Origin: Lacrimispora indolis DSM 755
GTDB taxonomy: Bacteria; Bacillota; Clostridia; Lachnospirales; Lachnospiraceae
DNA length: 64,000 nucleotides
Direction of reading: 5' to 3'
NCBI RefSeq assembly: GCF_000526995.1
Contig: NZ_AZUI01000001.1
Location: 2,356,001-2,420,000, forward strand
The position numbers were made by a program, and so were the translations under genes. This document shows positions 25,387-33,624 of this stretch, piece after piece (the stretch's first letter is position 1; every line of letters starts with the position of its first letter). The notes under the pieces are model-generated. The model did not search any database. It had not been told where the DNA came from and saw only the letters and a program-made list of their open reading frames with translations.

Positions 25387-25666
25387 TGCATTAGGAATGA
25401 TCGAAACAAAGGGCCTGATCGGTTCTATTGAAGCTGCAGATGCAATGGTGAAGGCAGCAAACGTAACTCTGGTAGGAAAAGAATTTGTAGGCGGCGGTCT
25501 TGTTACCGTTATGGTAAGAGGCGATGTAGGTGCTGTAAAGGCAGCTACCGATGCAGGCGCGGCAGCTGCCCAGAGAGTTGGAGAACTGGTTTCCGTTCAT
25601 GTAATCCCTCGTCCTCACGCAGAGGTTGAAATCATTCTTCCAAAAGACAAGAAGGAGAATAAATAA
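25376..25666 (+). CDS. BMC-H shell protein (PduA/EutM/CutN-like), copy A
   Basis: A 96-residue hexamer-forming single-BMC-domain protein: [25 protein letters not shown], then [17 protein letters not shown] and [12 protein letters not shown]. These are the canonical shell tile features, and hexamers have a central pore at the loop before GGG. The first 88 residues differ from the shell protein at 40329 at only three positions. It overlaps transporter 1 by 11 bases, and its stop overlaps the start of transporter 2 (TAATG). Confidence 0.96.
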   Translation: MKFDALGMIETKGLIGSIEAADAMVKAANVTLVGKEFVGGGLVTVMVRGDVGAVKAATDAGAAAAQRVGELVSVHVIPRPHAEVEIILPKDKKENK

Positions 25667-26664
25667 TGAGTAACCAAGGAATGACATCTGCATCCGCGGA
25701 TGCACAAATGGCAGCAGTTAACAAAAAATTCAGGACGACCGGAATGACAACCGGTGCATTATCCGGACTTACATACGGAATCTATACCGTACTTGTGCTG
25801 GTGGCCGGATATTATGAACCCCTTGTCAGTGCGGCAGGACTTTTGGCAGGACCATATGTGTGCTCCGGCTTAAACGATCTTTTCGCAGGAATTTGGCTGA
25901 CTGTTTATAATGCAAAAAGCGGCCGTATCCGTGAGATGGGAAGAAGTCTTCATACATTCCCTGGTAAAATGATCGTCATCGGATCCCTTCTTGGCGGTCC
26001 CATAGCAAATGGCGCGTATCTGGTAGGCCTTGCAATGGCCGGTGCCTATGCGATTCCGATTTCCGCATTATGCAGCTTGTTCGGAGCCATTTTTGCATGG
26101 ATCTTCCTAAAACAGAAAATTACCAAGAGAGTTATGCTGGGTATGCTGGTATGCGTAGCCGGTGCCATCATCATCAACTGGACAAAGCCGGAAGGCAGTG
26201 ACAACTTTACACTGGGAATTATATTCTCCTTTATTGCGGCAATCTGCTGGGCTTTAGAAGGCGTATTTGCCACTTACGGCGGCGCCATGATTGACACTGA
26301 TGTGGCAGTTAACTTACGCCAGCTGATTTCCGGTGTTGTGGATTTATTCGTGATCCTGCCTATCGTTGGAGGAATGGGACTTCTGGGCGGAACACTTTTT
26401 GCAGGAATTCCGGCAATCTGGCTTGCAGTATCCGGCTTAAGTGCCGCAGTGTCATTCCTCTGCTGGTATAAGAGCAACTCCACTGTCGGCTGTGCCGTGG
26501 GAATGTCCTTAAATGTAACCTATGCGTTCTGGGGAGTTTTCTTCTGTATCCTGTTTTTAGGACAGGCAGTGACCCCTACGATTGTAATCGGCTCTATTGT
26601 AATCGTGTTCGGTGCGATTCTGGTAACCATGAATCCGCTGGATTTATTCAGGAAAGGGGAATAA
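25666..26664 (+). CDS. DMT superfamily (EamA-type) transporter 2
   Basis: A 332-residue, about ten-segment DMT transporter very similar along its whole length to the one at 24412 (shared [45 protein letters not shown] blocks), with a 12-residue N-terminal extension. The two genes flank a shell gene and should be co-translated, so a heterodimer or two transporters for substrate and product are both possible. It ends 4 bases before a small gene. Confidence 0.88.
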   Translation: MSNQGMTSASADAQMAAVNKKFRTTGMTTGALSGLTYGIYTVLVLVAGYYEPLVSAAGLLAGPYVCSGLNDLFAGIWLTVYNAKSGRIREMGRSLHTFPGKMIVIGSLLGGPIANGAYLVGLAMAGAYAIPISALCSLFGAIFAWIFLKQKITKRVMLGMLVCVAGAIIINWTKPEGSDNFTLGIIFSFIAAICWALEGVFATYGGAMIDTDVAVNLRQLISGVVDLFVILPIVGGMGLLGGTLFAGIPAIWLAVSGLSAAVSFLCWYKSNSTVGCAVGMSLNVTYAFWGVFFCILFLGQAVTPTIVIGSIVIVFGAILVTMNPLDLFRKGE

Positions 26665-26668
26665 AGAA

Positions 26669-26950
26669 ATGTTATTACCTGCAAGAACAGCAGTTTTAAA
26701 TTATTTGTATGGGGTAAAAAATGCGGATATCGGCCAGATCATGGAGGCATTAAAACCTCTTTACGGCGGAGAACGCCAGTTTACCAAGGATCGTTATCTG
26801 GATCATGTCATGTCTTTAGAGGCAAATGGCATGGTCAGCTTATGCGGCTATGATCTGGATCAGAACGGAGAACTGCGTATGTGTTATGAAATTAACGATG
26901 ACGGAAGAAGCGCGGTTGACAAATACGTGGATAAGAAATACCGCAAATAA
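26669..26950 (+). CDS. Small winged-helix-like protein of the cut operon
   Basis: A 93-residue protein predicted to be helix-helix-helix followed by a beta wing: AVLNYLYGVKNADIGQIMEALKPLYG, then YLDHVMSLEANGMVSLCGYDL. The pattern resembles a winged helix-turn-helix. No catalytic motif is visible. AAGGGG lies eight bases before the ATG. It is embedded between the second transporter and a shell gene with almost no spacing, so it is part of the operon; it may be a regulator or an assembly protein. Not assigned to a named family with confidence. Confidence 0.75.
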   Translation: MLLPARTAVLNYLYGVKNADIGQIMEALKPLYGGERQFTKDRYLDHVMSLEANGMVSLCGYDLDQNGELRMCYEINDDGRSAVDKYVDKKYRK

Positions 26951-26969
26951 AAAGAGGAGGTTTACAAAG

Positions 26970-27266
26970 GTGAGATATTACGGAGATGAAGCGTTAGGGC
27001 TTGTAGAGACTGTCGGACTGGTTCCGGCACTGGAAGCTGCAGACAAAATGCTTAAGGCAGCGGATGTAGAATTGATTTCCTATGAAAACGTAGGTTCCAC
27101 CCTGGTGACCATCATGGTAAAGGGTGATGTGGCAGCAGTACGCTCCTCTGTAGATGCAGGTGCAGAAGCGGCGGCAGCCATCGGCAAGATGACTGCAAAA
27201 AACGTGATGCCAAGGCCGATCAAAGAGGTCGGAGACATTGTGTCCGTGCACGATATTGACGCATAG
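26970..27266 (+). CDS. BMC-H shell protein B
   Basis: A 98-residue single-BMC-domain protein starting with GTG at 26970, preceded by AGAGGAGG at nine bases. Core segments are ALGLVETVGLVPALEAADKMLKAADVE and VKGDVAAVRSSVDAGAEAA, then MPRPIKEV. The pore loop (ISYENVGSTLV) differs from copy A, suggesting different pore selectivity. A longer upstream frame overlaps the previous gene and is rejected. Confidence 0.95.
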   Translation: MRYYGDEALGLVETVGLVPALEAADKMLKAADVELISYENVGSTLVTIMVKGDVAAVRSSVDAGAEAAAAIGKMTAKNVMPRPIKEVGDIVSVHDIDA

Positions 27267-27283
27267 AGAAAGGAAAACAGGAT

Positions 27284-27592
27284 ATGGAAAGATATGAAGC
27301 CATAGGTGCGATAGAAACATTTGGTCTGGTATTTGTTCTCGAAGCGGCTGATGCAATGTGCAAGGCGGCAGATGTGGAACTGGTGGGTTATGAAAATGTA
27401 GCTTCCGGTTATATTTCTGTTCTGGTACGGGGAGACGTAGGAGCCTGCAAAACGGCTGTGGAAGCCGGTATCAAGGCGGTAAAGGATATGGGAGCGGAAG
27501 TTTACAGCTCAATCGTGATTCCAAGACCTCATCCCCACCTTGAAAAAATTATCAGACGATATGCCTTAATAACTGCTCCGGTACAGGAATAG
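27284..27592 (+). CDS. BMC-H shell protein C
   Basis: A 102-residue single-BMC-domain protein: AIGAIETFGLVFVLEAADAMCKAADVELVGYENVASGYISVLVRGDVGACKTAVEAG-type core (shown in part), then IVIPRPHPHLEKI. The pore segment carries ASGYIS. It is 17 bases downstream of shell protein B and 30 bases upstream of the dehydrogenase homologue. Confidence 0.95.
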   Translation: MERYEAIGAIETFGLVFVLEAADAMCKAADVELVGYENVASGYISVLVRGDVGACKTAVEAGIKAVKDMGAEVYSSIVIPRPHPHLEKIIRRYALITAPVQE

Positions 27593-27622
27593 CAGGCATC
27601 CCGGATGAAGGGAGAATAGGAA

Positions 27623-29119
27623 ATGAGTTTTGTAGATAAAGACTTGCTCTCCATACAGGAGGCAAGGATTTTAATGGAAGGTGCACGGGAAGCCAGAAAG
27701 ACCATGCTTACCTTTCCTCAGGAAAAGCTTGATCTCATTACCGGCACCCTTGCGGCGGCAGCAAAGGAACTGGCAGAGGAACTGGCGGTCATGTCCGCAG
27801 AAGAAACCGGATATGGACGTTACCAGGATAAGTACGTGAAAAATACCTTTGTCTGCAATTTTCTTCCGGAGCGCTTAAAGGATATGAGGTGCGTCGGCAT
27901 CCTGGAAGAAGACTCCCGGTCAAAAACTATGAAAGTAGGCGTTCCTGTGGGCGTGATTGCTGCCCTGACACCGGCAGTGAGTCCGGTTTCTACGGCGATT
28001 TACAACGTACTGACAGCCGTTAAGTCGGGCAATCCCATTGTGATCGCTCCTCATGAAAGGGCAAGTAAGGTAACCGGCAGACTCCTTGACCGGCTCATGG
28101 AAGCAGGAATATCCTGCGGACTTCCGGAAGGAGCCATCGGGTATTTAAAGACAGTGACAAGGGCGGGAGCCCTGGAGCTGATCCGTCACCCGGCAGCAGC
28201 CATGGTGGTCAACACCGGAGTTCCTGAGCTTTGCCGGGAGGCAGCAGAAAGCGGAAAGCCTTATATTTACGGCGGTACGGGAAACGGACCGGTCTTTGTG
28301 GAACGGACTGCCGATGTAAGACAGGCAGTAGAGGATATCATTGCCAGCCGCACCTTTGATTACGGCATCGTGTCTGCGGCCGAGCAGTATATGGTGGTAG
28401 ACAGCCTTATTGCCGCAGAGGTAAAGGCTGAAATGATAAAGAACGGAGCTCACTTCATGAATGAGGAAGAGGAGAAAAAGCTGATTGAACTCCTCTGCCT
28501 GGAAAGCGGGAAGCCGGATACGGAAATTATGGGAAGGCCTGCGGCAGAGCTTGCGGACAGGGCAGGATTTACAGTGCTTAAGACCACAACAGTGCTGGTT
28601 TCTGAGCAGAAGTATATTTCTGAGAAGAATCCCTTTGCAAAAGAGCTTTTGTGTCCTGTATTGGCTTATTACATCGAAAATGACTGGATGCACGCCTGTG
28701 AAAAATGCATGAGCCTTCTTGTAAATGAAAGCCATGGACATACCCTGGTGATCCATTCCAGGGATGAGGAAGTAATACGCCAGTTCGCCTTAAAGAAGCC
28801 GGTGGGCAGAGTTCTTGTCAATACTCCCGCCACTTTGGGCAGCATGGGAGCCACCACCAACCTGTTTCCTGCCATGACCTTAGGAAGCATTACGGCCGGC
28901 GCCGGAATCACGGCTGACAACGTCTCACCTATGAACTTCATTTACATACGGAGTGTGGGATATGGCGTCCGGGGAGCCAGGGAGTTCCTTGGGACGGCAG
29001 AGAAAGCTTCAGGCGGATATGAGAAAGCTCTTAAGACAAAGGGAAACTGTGAAGATGCAAAAGAGCTCCTTAAGCAGATTTTGGAAGCCTTGTCAAAAGA
29101 GCTGGATGATAAATGTTGA
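27623..29119 (+). CDS. Aldehyde dehydrogenase homologue lacking catalytic Cys (pseudoenzyme candidate)
   Basis: A 498-residue protein of the CoA-acylating acetaldehyde dehydrogenase family (EutE/PduP/CutB-like). It aligns without gaps for the first 251 residues to the dehydrogenase at 38080. At the catalytic position it reads DYGIVSAAEQ where the other reads DYGTICASEQ: Cys251 is Ser (codon TCT). The oxyanion-hole Asn120 (PSTNPTST) is also Ser (PAVSPVST). Both active-site residues are therefore gone while the fold and length are kept. It may be structural, a core-organising or regulatory partner. GGGAGAATAGGAA precedes the ATG. The stop codon lies in the repeat element before cutC. Confidence 0.9.
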   Translation: MSFVDKDLLSIQEARILMEGAREARKTMLTFPQEKLDLITGTLAAAAKELAEELAVMSAEETGYGRYQDKYVKNTFVCNFLPERLKDMRCVGILEEDSRSKTMKVGVPVGVIAALTPAVSPVSTAIYNVLTAVKSGNPIVIAPHERASKVTGRLLDRLMEAGISCGLPEGAIGYLKTVTRAGALELIRHPAAAMVVNTGVPELCREAAESGKPYIYGGTGNGPVFVERTADVRQAVEDIIASRTFDYGIVSAAEQYMVVDSLIAAEVKAEMIKNGAHFMNEEEEKKLIELLCLESGKPDTEIMGRPAAELADRAGFTVLKTTTVLVSEQKYISEKNPFAKELLCPVLAYYIENDWMHACEKCMSLLVNESHGHTLVIHSRDEEVIRQFALKKPVGRVLVNTPATLGSMGATTNLFPAMTLGSITAGAGITADNVSPMNFIYIRSVGYGVRGAREFLGTAEKASGGYEKALKTKGNCEDAKELLKQILEALSKELDDKC

Positions 29120-29195
29120 AAGAAAAGCGTCTTTCAACCTTGAATTTGTGAATCAACTGGATATGCAAGCAAATCCGCTTGATTCATTAGGTGGT
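29115..29195 (+). repeat. Two-hairpin leader element, copy 2 (before cutC)
   Basis: Hairpin 1: GTTGAAAGA (29115-29123) with TCTTTCAAC (29130-29138), a 9-bp perfect stem that includes the upstream stop codon. Hairpin 2: GAATC-AACT-GGAT (from 29150) with ATCC-GCTT-GATTC (to 29185). It lies between the pseudo-dehydrogenase and cutC, 28 bases before the cutC start. Confidence 0.75.
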
Positions 29196-29222
29196 AAATA
29201 ATTGAAAGAGAGGGAAATCAGA

Positions 29223-31766
29223 TTGGATATTCGTGAATTTTCAAATAAATTTGTGGAAGCAACGAAGAACATGACACCGGAAGAAAGAGCTTCCCTGATG
29301 AAAATGTTTGAAACTGTTTCTGATGAAATCAACAAAAAAGAACCTTCATCTCAGGCAGCAGCATGCTGTGAGGGAGGTACAGAGGTACCGGAAGGGATTA
29401 CTTCAAGACTTCAGAAATTAAAAGATAATTACTTAACACATAAGCCATCTATTACAACCTACCGTGCGCGGGCCATTACCAAGATTGCAAAAGAAAATCC
29501 CGGCATGCCAAAGATCATGCTTCGTGCAAAATGCTTCCGTTACTGCTGTGAGACTGCGCCCCTGGTCATTCAGGATAATGAGCTTATCGTAGGTGCTCCC
29601 TGCGGCGCTCCCCGTGCAGGTGCATTCTCCCCGGATATCGCATGGAGATGGATGGTAGATGAGATCGATACCATCGGCACACGTCCTCAGGATCCCTTCT
29701 ATATTTCTGAAGAAGACAAGAAAATCATGAAAGAAGAGCTGTTCCCATACTGGTCCGGCAAATCGGTTGATGAGTATTGTGAGGATCAGTACCGTGAAGC
29801 AGGGGTATGGGAATTATCAGGGGAATCCTTTGTATCTGACTGCTCCTACCATGCCATCAACGGCGGCGGTGACTCCAACCCGGGCTATGATGTGATTCTT
29901 ATGAAGAAGGGCATGCTGGACATTCAGCAGGAAGCCAAGGATCATTTAAAGGAACTGGATTATGAGAATCCTGATGATATTGAGAAGATTTATTTCTACA
30001 AATCCATTATCGATACCACAGAAGGCGTTATGATCTATGCAAAAAGACTTTCTGAGTATGCAGCTGAGCTTGCAGCAAAGGAAACCAATCCAAAGCGTAA
30101 GGAAGAGCTGTTAAAGATCTCTGAAGTAAATGCTTACGTTCCTGCACACAAGCCCAGAACCTTCTGGGAAGCGATCCAGGCCGTATGGACCATTGAATCC
30201 CTGCTCGTAGTAGAAGAAAACCAGACCGGTATGTCCATCGGACGTGTGGACCAGTATATGTATCCATTCTACAAAGATGATATCGAATCCGGACGTATGA
30301 ATGATTTCCAGGCATTTGAGCTTGCAGGCTGTATGCTGATCAAAATGTCTGAGATGATGTGGATCACCAGCGAAGGCGGTTCCAAATTCTTTGCAGGATA
30401 CCAGCCCTTTGTAAACATGTGTGTAGGCGGCGTGACCCGCAGCGGACACGATGCCACCAATGATTTAACTTACTTACTTATGGATGCAGTACGTCATGTA
30501 AAGATTTACCAGCCGTCTCTTGCATGCCGTATCCACAACAAGTCCCCGAAAAAGTACATGAAAAAGATCGTGGATGTGGTTCGTTCCGGTATGGGATTCC
30601 CTGCATGCCATTTTGACGATGCCCACATCAAGATGATGCTTGCAAAAGGCGTATCCATTGAAGATGCACGTGATTACTGCCTCATGGGCTGCGTAGAGCC
30701 TCAGAAGTCCGGCCGTCTGTATCAGTGGACCTCCACTGCCTATACCCAGTGGCCCATCTGCATTGAGCTTGTTTTAAACCACGGCGCTCCTTTATGGTAT
30801 GGCAAGCAGGTTTGCCCGGATATGGGTGACTTAAGCAATTTCAAAACTTATGAAGAGTTTGAAGCTGCCGTAAAAGAAGAAATTAAATACATTACAAAGT
30901 GGACCGATGTTGCCACCGTAATTTCCCAGAGAGTTCACAGGGACTTAGCTCCAAAGCCACTCATGTCCATCATGTATGAAGGCTGTATGGAAAAGGCCAG
31001 GGATGTATCCGCAGGCGGCGCCATGTATAACTTCGGGCCTGGTGTGGTATGGTCCGGACTTGCTACTTATGCAGATTCCATGGCAGCCATCAAGAAGCTT
31101 GTATTTGAAGAGAAAAAGTATACACTGGAGCAGTTAAACCAGGCTTTAAAGGCTGATTTTGTGGGATATGACCAGATCCGTACCGATTGCCTTAATGCTC
31201 CGAAATACGGAAATGATGATGATTATGCAGATTTAATTGCTGCTGACCTGGTTGACTTTACAGAGCATGAACACAGGAAATATAAGACGTTATATTCTGT
31301 TTTAAGCCATGGTACCTTATCCATTTCCAATAACACCCCATTCGGACAGATGACAGGCGCTTCTGCCAACGGCCGTAACGCATGGCTGCCTCTTTCCGAT
31401 GGAATCAGCCCGACCCAGGGTGCAGATTTCAAGGGACCCACCGCAATCATCAAGTCCGTATCCAAGATGTCCAATGACAGCATGAACATCGGTATGGTTC
31501 ATAACTTTAAGATCATGGCAGGACTTTTAGATACTCCGGAAGGGGAAGAAAGCCTGATCACCCTCCTTCGTACGGCCTGCATGTTCGGAAACGGTGAGAT
31601 GCAGTTTAACTATCTGGACAACGATACCTTAGTTAAGGCTCAAAAAGCTCCGGAGCTGTACCGTGACTTAATCGTCCGCGTAGCCGGCTACAGCGCATTC
31701 TTTGTAGAGCTATGCAAGGATGTACAGGATGAGATCATAAGCAGAACCATGCTGACACATTTCTAA
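29223..31766 (+). CDS. cutC: Choline trimethylamine-lyase (glycyl radical enzyme)
   Basis: An 847-residue glycyl radical enzyme that cleaves choline to trimethylamine and acetaldehyde in the compartment lumen. Start: TTG at 29223, with AGAGAGGG eight bases upstream and an N-terminus ([24 protein letters not shown]) that matches known short-form CutC; the TTG at 29202 is the alternative. With this start, residues known from Desulfovibrio alaskensis CutC fall at a constant offset of +1: Tyr209, Asp217, Phe396, Cys490, Glu492, Thr503, Tyr507, and the glycyl radical Gly822 in RVAGYS. The whole choline pocket is thus conserved, which separates it from diol dehydratases and pyruvate formate-lyase. 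Activated by the next gene. Confidence 0.97.
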   Translation: MDIREFSNKFVEATKNMTPEERASLMKMFETVSDEINKKEPSSQAAACCEGGTEVPEGITSRLQKLKDNYLTHKPSITTYRARAITKIAKENPGMPKIMLRAKCFRYCCETAPLVIQDNELIVGAPCGAPRAGAFSPDIAWRWMVDEIDTIGTRPQDPFYISEEDKKIMKEELFPYWSGKSVDEYCEDQYREAGVWELSGESFVSDCSYHAINGGGDSNPGYDVILMKKGMLDIQQEAKDHLKELDYENPDDIEKIYFYKSIIDTTEGVMIYAKRLSEYAAELAAKETNPKRKEELLKISEVNAYVPAHKPRTFWEAIQAVWTIESLLVVEENQTGMSIGRVDQYMYPFYKDDIESGRMNDFQAFELAGCMLIKMSEMMWITSEGGSKFFAGYQPFVNMCVGGVTRSGHDATNDLTYLLMDAVRHVKIYQPSLACRIHNKSPKKYMKKIVDVVRSGMGFPACHFDDAHIKMMLAKGVSIEDARDYCLMGCVEPQKSGRLYQWTSTAYTQWPICIELVLNHGAPLWYGKQVCPDMGDLSNFKTYEEFEAAVKEEIKYITKWTDVATVISQRVHRDLAPKPLMSIMYEGCMEKARDVSAGGAMYNFGPGVVWSGLATYADSMAAIKKLVFEEKKYTLEQLNQALKADFVGYDQIRTDCLNAPKYGNDDDYADLIAADLVDFTEHEHRKYKTLYSVLSHGTLSISNNTPFGQMTGASANGRNAWLPLSDGISPTQGADFKGPTAIIKSVSKMSNDSMNIGMVHNFKIMAGLLDTPEGEESLITLLRTACMFGNGEMQFNYLDNDTLVKAQKAPELYRDLIVRVAGYSAFFVELCKDVQDEIISRTMLTHF

Positions 31767-31788
31767 AAGAAAACGGAGAACAATCACA

Positions 31789-32742
31789 ATGGACCATGGA
31801 ACAACAGGAGAGATTGAGCGTAAAGCGTTTATCTTTAACGTGCAGAAATACAACATGTATGACGGGCCGGGAATCAGAACCCTGGTATTCTTTAAAGGCT
31901 GTCCCCTCCGGTGTAAATGGTGCTCCAATCCAGAAGGAATGGTGCGGAAATTCCAGGTGATGTATAAGCAAAATTCCTGTGTAAGCTGCGGGGCGTGCGC
32001 TGATGTGTGCCCCGTAGGAATCCATGTAATGTCCAAAGAGACGGGAAAACATGAAATCCAGCGGGAAAAGGACTGCATCGGTTGCATGAAATGCAAAAAT
32101 GCCTGTCCCAATGCAGCGCTGACCATTGCCGGAGAAGTTAAGACCATTTCAGAACTGCTTAAAATCGTGGAAGAGGATGCTGCCTTTTATGATATTTCAG
32201 GCGGCGGCGTGACACTTGGCGGCGGAGAAGTGACCGCCCAGCCGGAAGCGGCTTTAAACCTGTTAATGGCCTGCAAGCAGGAAGGGATCAATACAGCCAT
32301 TGAGACCTGCGGTTATACAAGTACGGAAACCATTTTAAGAATCGCGGAGTATGTGGACTTATTCCTGTTTGATATCAAGCATATGGACCCTGTCCGCCAC
32401 AATGAGCTGGTGGGCGTGAACAATGAACAGATTCTTACCAACTTAAAGGAACTGCTTCACCGCCGTTTCAACGTAAAGGTCCGCATGCCCATGCTGAAGG
32501 GAATCAATGACAGCCGGGAGGAAATCGACGGGGTAATTAAATTCCTGATGCCCTTCCGTGATTATAAAAATTTTAAGGGAATTGACTTACTTCCATACCA
32601 TAAGCTGGGAGTTAATAAATACAATCAGCTTGATATGGAATACCCCATTGAAGGTGATCCAAGCTTAAGCATGGAGGATTTAGACCGGATCGAAGGGTGG
32701 ATAAAGGAATACCGGTTCCCGGTCACTGTGGTGAAGCATTAA
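31789..32742 (+). CDS. cutD: Choline TMA-lyase activating enzyme (radical SAM)
   Basis: A 317-residue activase that installs the glycyl radical on CutC. It has the GRE-activase radical SAM motif FKGCPLRCKWCSNPEG (CxxxCxxC) near residue 30, then a ferredoxin-like insert with two 4Fe-4S sets (CVSCGACADVCP and CIGCMKCKNACP), and GGGVTLGGGEVT for SAM binding. It starts 22 bases after cutC. This insert-bearing type is usual for activases of microcompartment GREs. Confidence 0.96.
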   Translation: MDHGTTGEIERKAFIFNVQKYNMYDGPGIRTLVFFKGCPLRCKWCSNPEGMVRKFQVMYKQNSCVSCGACADVCPVGIHVMSKETGKHEIQREKDCIGCMKCKNACPNAALTIAGEVKTISELLKIVEEDAAFYDISGGGVTLGGGEVTAQPEAALNLLMACKQEGINTAIETCGYTSTETILRIAEYVDLFLFDIKHMDPVRHNELVGVNNEQILTNLKELLHRRFNVKVRMPMLKGINDSREEIDGVIKFLMPFRDYKNFKGIDLLPYHKLGVNKYNQLDMEYPIEGDPSLSMEDLDRIEGWIKEYRFPVTVVKH

Positions 32743-32758
32743 GAAAGGGGAAGAGGCC

Positions 32759-33097
32759 ATGATTGAGATGCAGCGTGTCATAGAGGAATCCGTTCCGGGC
32801 AAGCAGGTGACCATAGCCCATGTGATCGCATCTCCCATACCGGAGGTGTATGAATGCCTTGGCATCGATGAAATGGGAGCCATCGGAATTCTCACCCTGT
32901 CCCCTTTTGAAACCTCCATCATTGCGGCGGATATTGCGGCAAAGGCGGCAGACGTGGAAATCGGCTTTTTAGACCGTTTTACAGGCTCTGTAATCATTGC
33001 AGGAGATGTGGACAGCGTGGAAACTGCTTTGACTGCGGTATGTGATACCTTAAAGCGGGGGCTAGGTTATATGGTGCCCGCGGTAACAAAAACATGA
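32759..33097 (+). CDS. EutS/PduU-type permuted BMC shell protein
   Basis: A 112-residue circularly permuted single-BMC protein: VPGKQVTIAHVIASPIPEVYECLGI at the N-terminus (beta-barrel strands over the pore), then GAIGILTLSPFETSIIAADIAAKAADVEIGF and the late GDVDSVETAL. This is the EutS/PduU pattern. Its stop overlaps the GTPase start by four bases (ATGA). Confidence 0.93.
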   Translation: MIEMQRVIEESVPGKQVTIAHVIASPIPEVYECLGIDEMGAIGILTLSPFETSIIAADIAAKAADVEIGFLDRFTGSVIIAGDVDSVETALTAVCDTLKRGLGYMVPAVTKT

Positions 33098-33525
33098 GAA
33101 AAAAGCGGATCATGATCATCGGTCCCGGCGGCAGCGGGAAAACTTCCCTGGCCAACGTTATAAACGGTCTCACCGGTCCGGCCAGGAAAACCCAGAACAT
33201 GGTATATGGGAAAAAAACTCTGGATGTGCCGGGGGTTTACTTGGAAAGTCCCTGGATGCACAAGCATATCATAGCGGCGGCACAGGATGCCTCTCATGTG
33301 TTGATGCTGGTAGACCAGTCATCATGCCGGGAAAGTTATCCGCCTGGATTTGCAAAAGCCTTCCGGGTCCCGGTGATCGGCGTGATTACAGGAGACGGAG
33401 AAAAAACGGAAAATGATGGCTGGTGTATCCGTCAGCTGAAAAAAACCGGGGCAAAGGAGCCCTATTACCATATCAATCTGTCTGAAGGGACCGGACTTCT
33501 TGAATTATTGGAAGAATTAAAATAA
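33094..33525 (+). CDS. EutP/PduV-family GTPase
   Basis: A 143-residue small Ras-like G protein. The P-loop is GPGGSGKTSL; DVPG(VYLE) is the switch II-like DxPG; and the guanine-specificity region is weakly conserved. EutP/PduV proteins associate with microcompartments, possibly in shell dynamics or as small nucleotide kinases. It is translationally coupled to the EutS-type gene. Confidence 0.9.
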   Translation: MRKKRIMIIGPGGSGKTSLANVINGLTGPARKTQNMVYGKKTLDVPGVYLESPWMHKHIIAAAQDASHVLMLVDQSSCRESYPPGFAKAFRVPVIGVITGDGEKTENDGWCIRQLKKTGAKEPYYHINLSEGTGLLELLEELK

Positions 33526-33530
33526 AAGGA

Positions 33531-33609
33531 AATGCCCTATGGGCAAATAAGAGGAAACACCCTGCGGGTATACCTGAATGCCCAAAATACATGGGCAAAT
33601 AAGAGGAAA
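33531..33609 (+). repeat. Duplicated hairpin block before the alcohol dehydrogenase
   Basis: The 19-mer ATGGGCAAATAAGAGGAAA occurs twice (33539-33557 and 33591-33609). Each copy is preceded by GCCC that pairs with its GGGC. A third small hairpin, ACCCTGCGGGT, lies between. The second copy leads into the ribosome binding site of the next gene. Confidence 0.75.
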
Positions 33610-33624
33610 GGAGGGAAATGTAAC

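Noticed and set aside
29223..31766. Glycyl radical enzyme as a diol/glycerol dehydratase or pyruvate formate-lyase
   Set aside because: The residues around the active-site Cys and the Tyr/Asp/Phe/Thr/Tyr set match CutC exactly at a constant offset, and the shell and activase context fit choline lyase.
33531..33609. Possible CRISPR-like repeat
   Set aside because: Only two copies, partly overlapping a ribosome binding site, with no spacer series and no cas genes.
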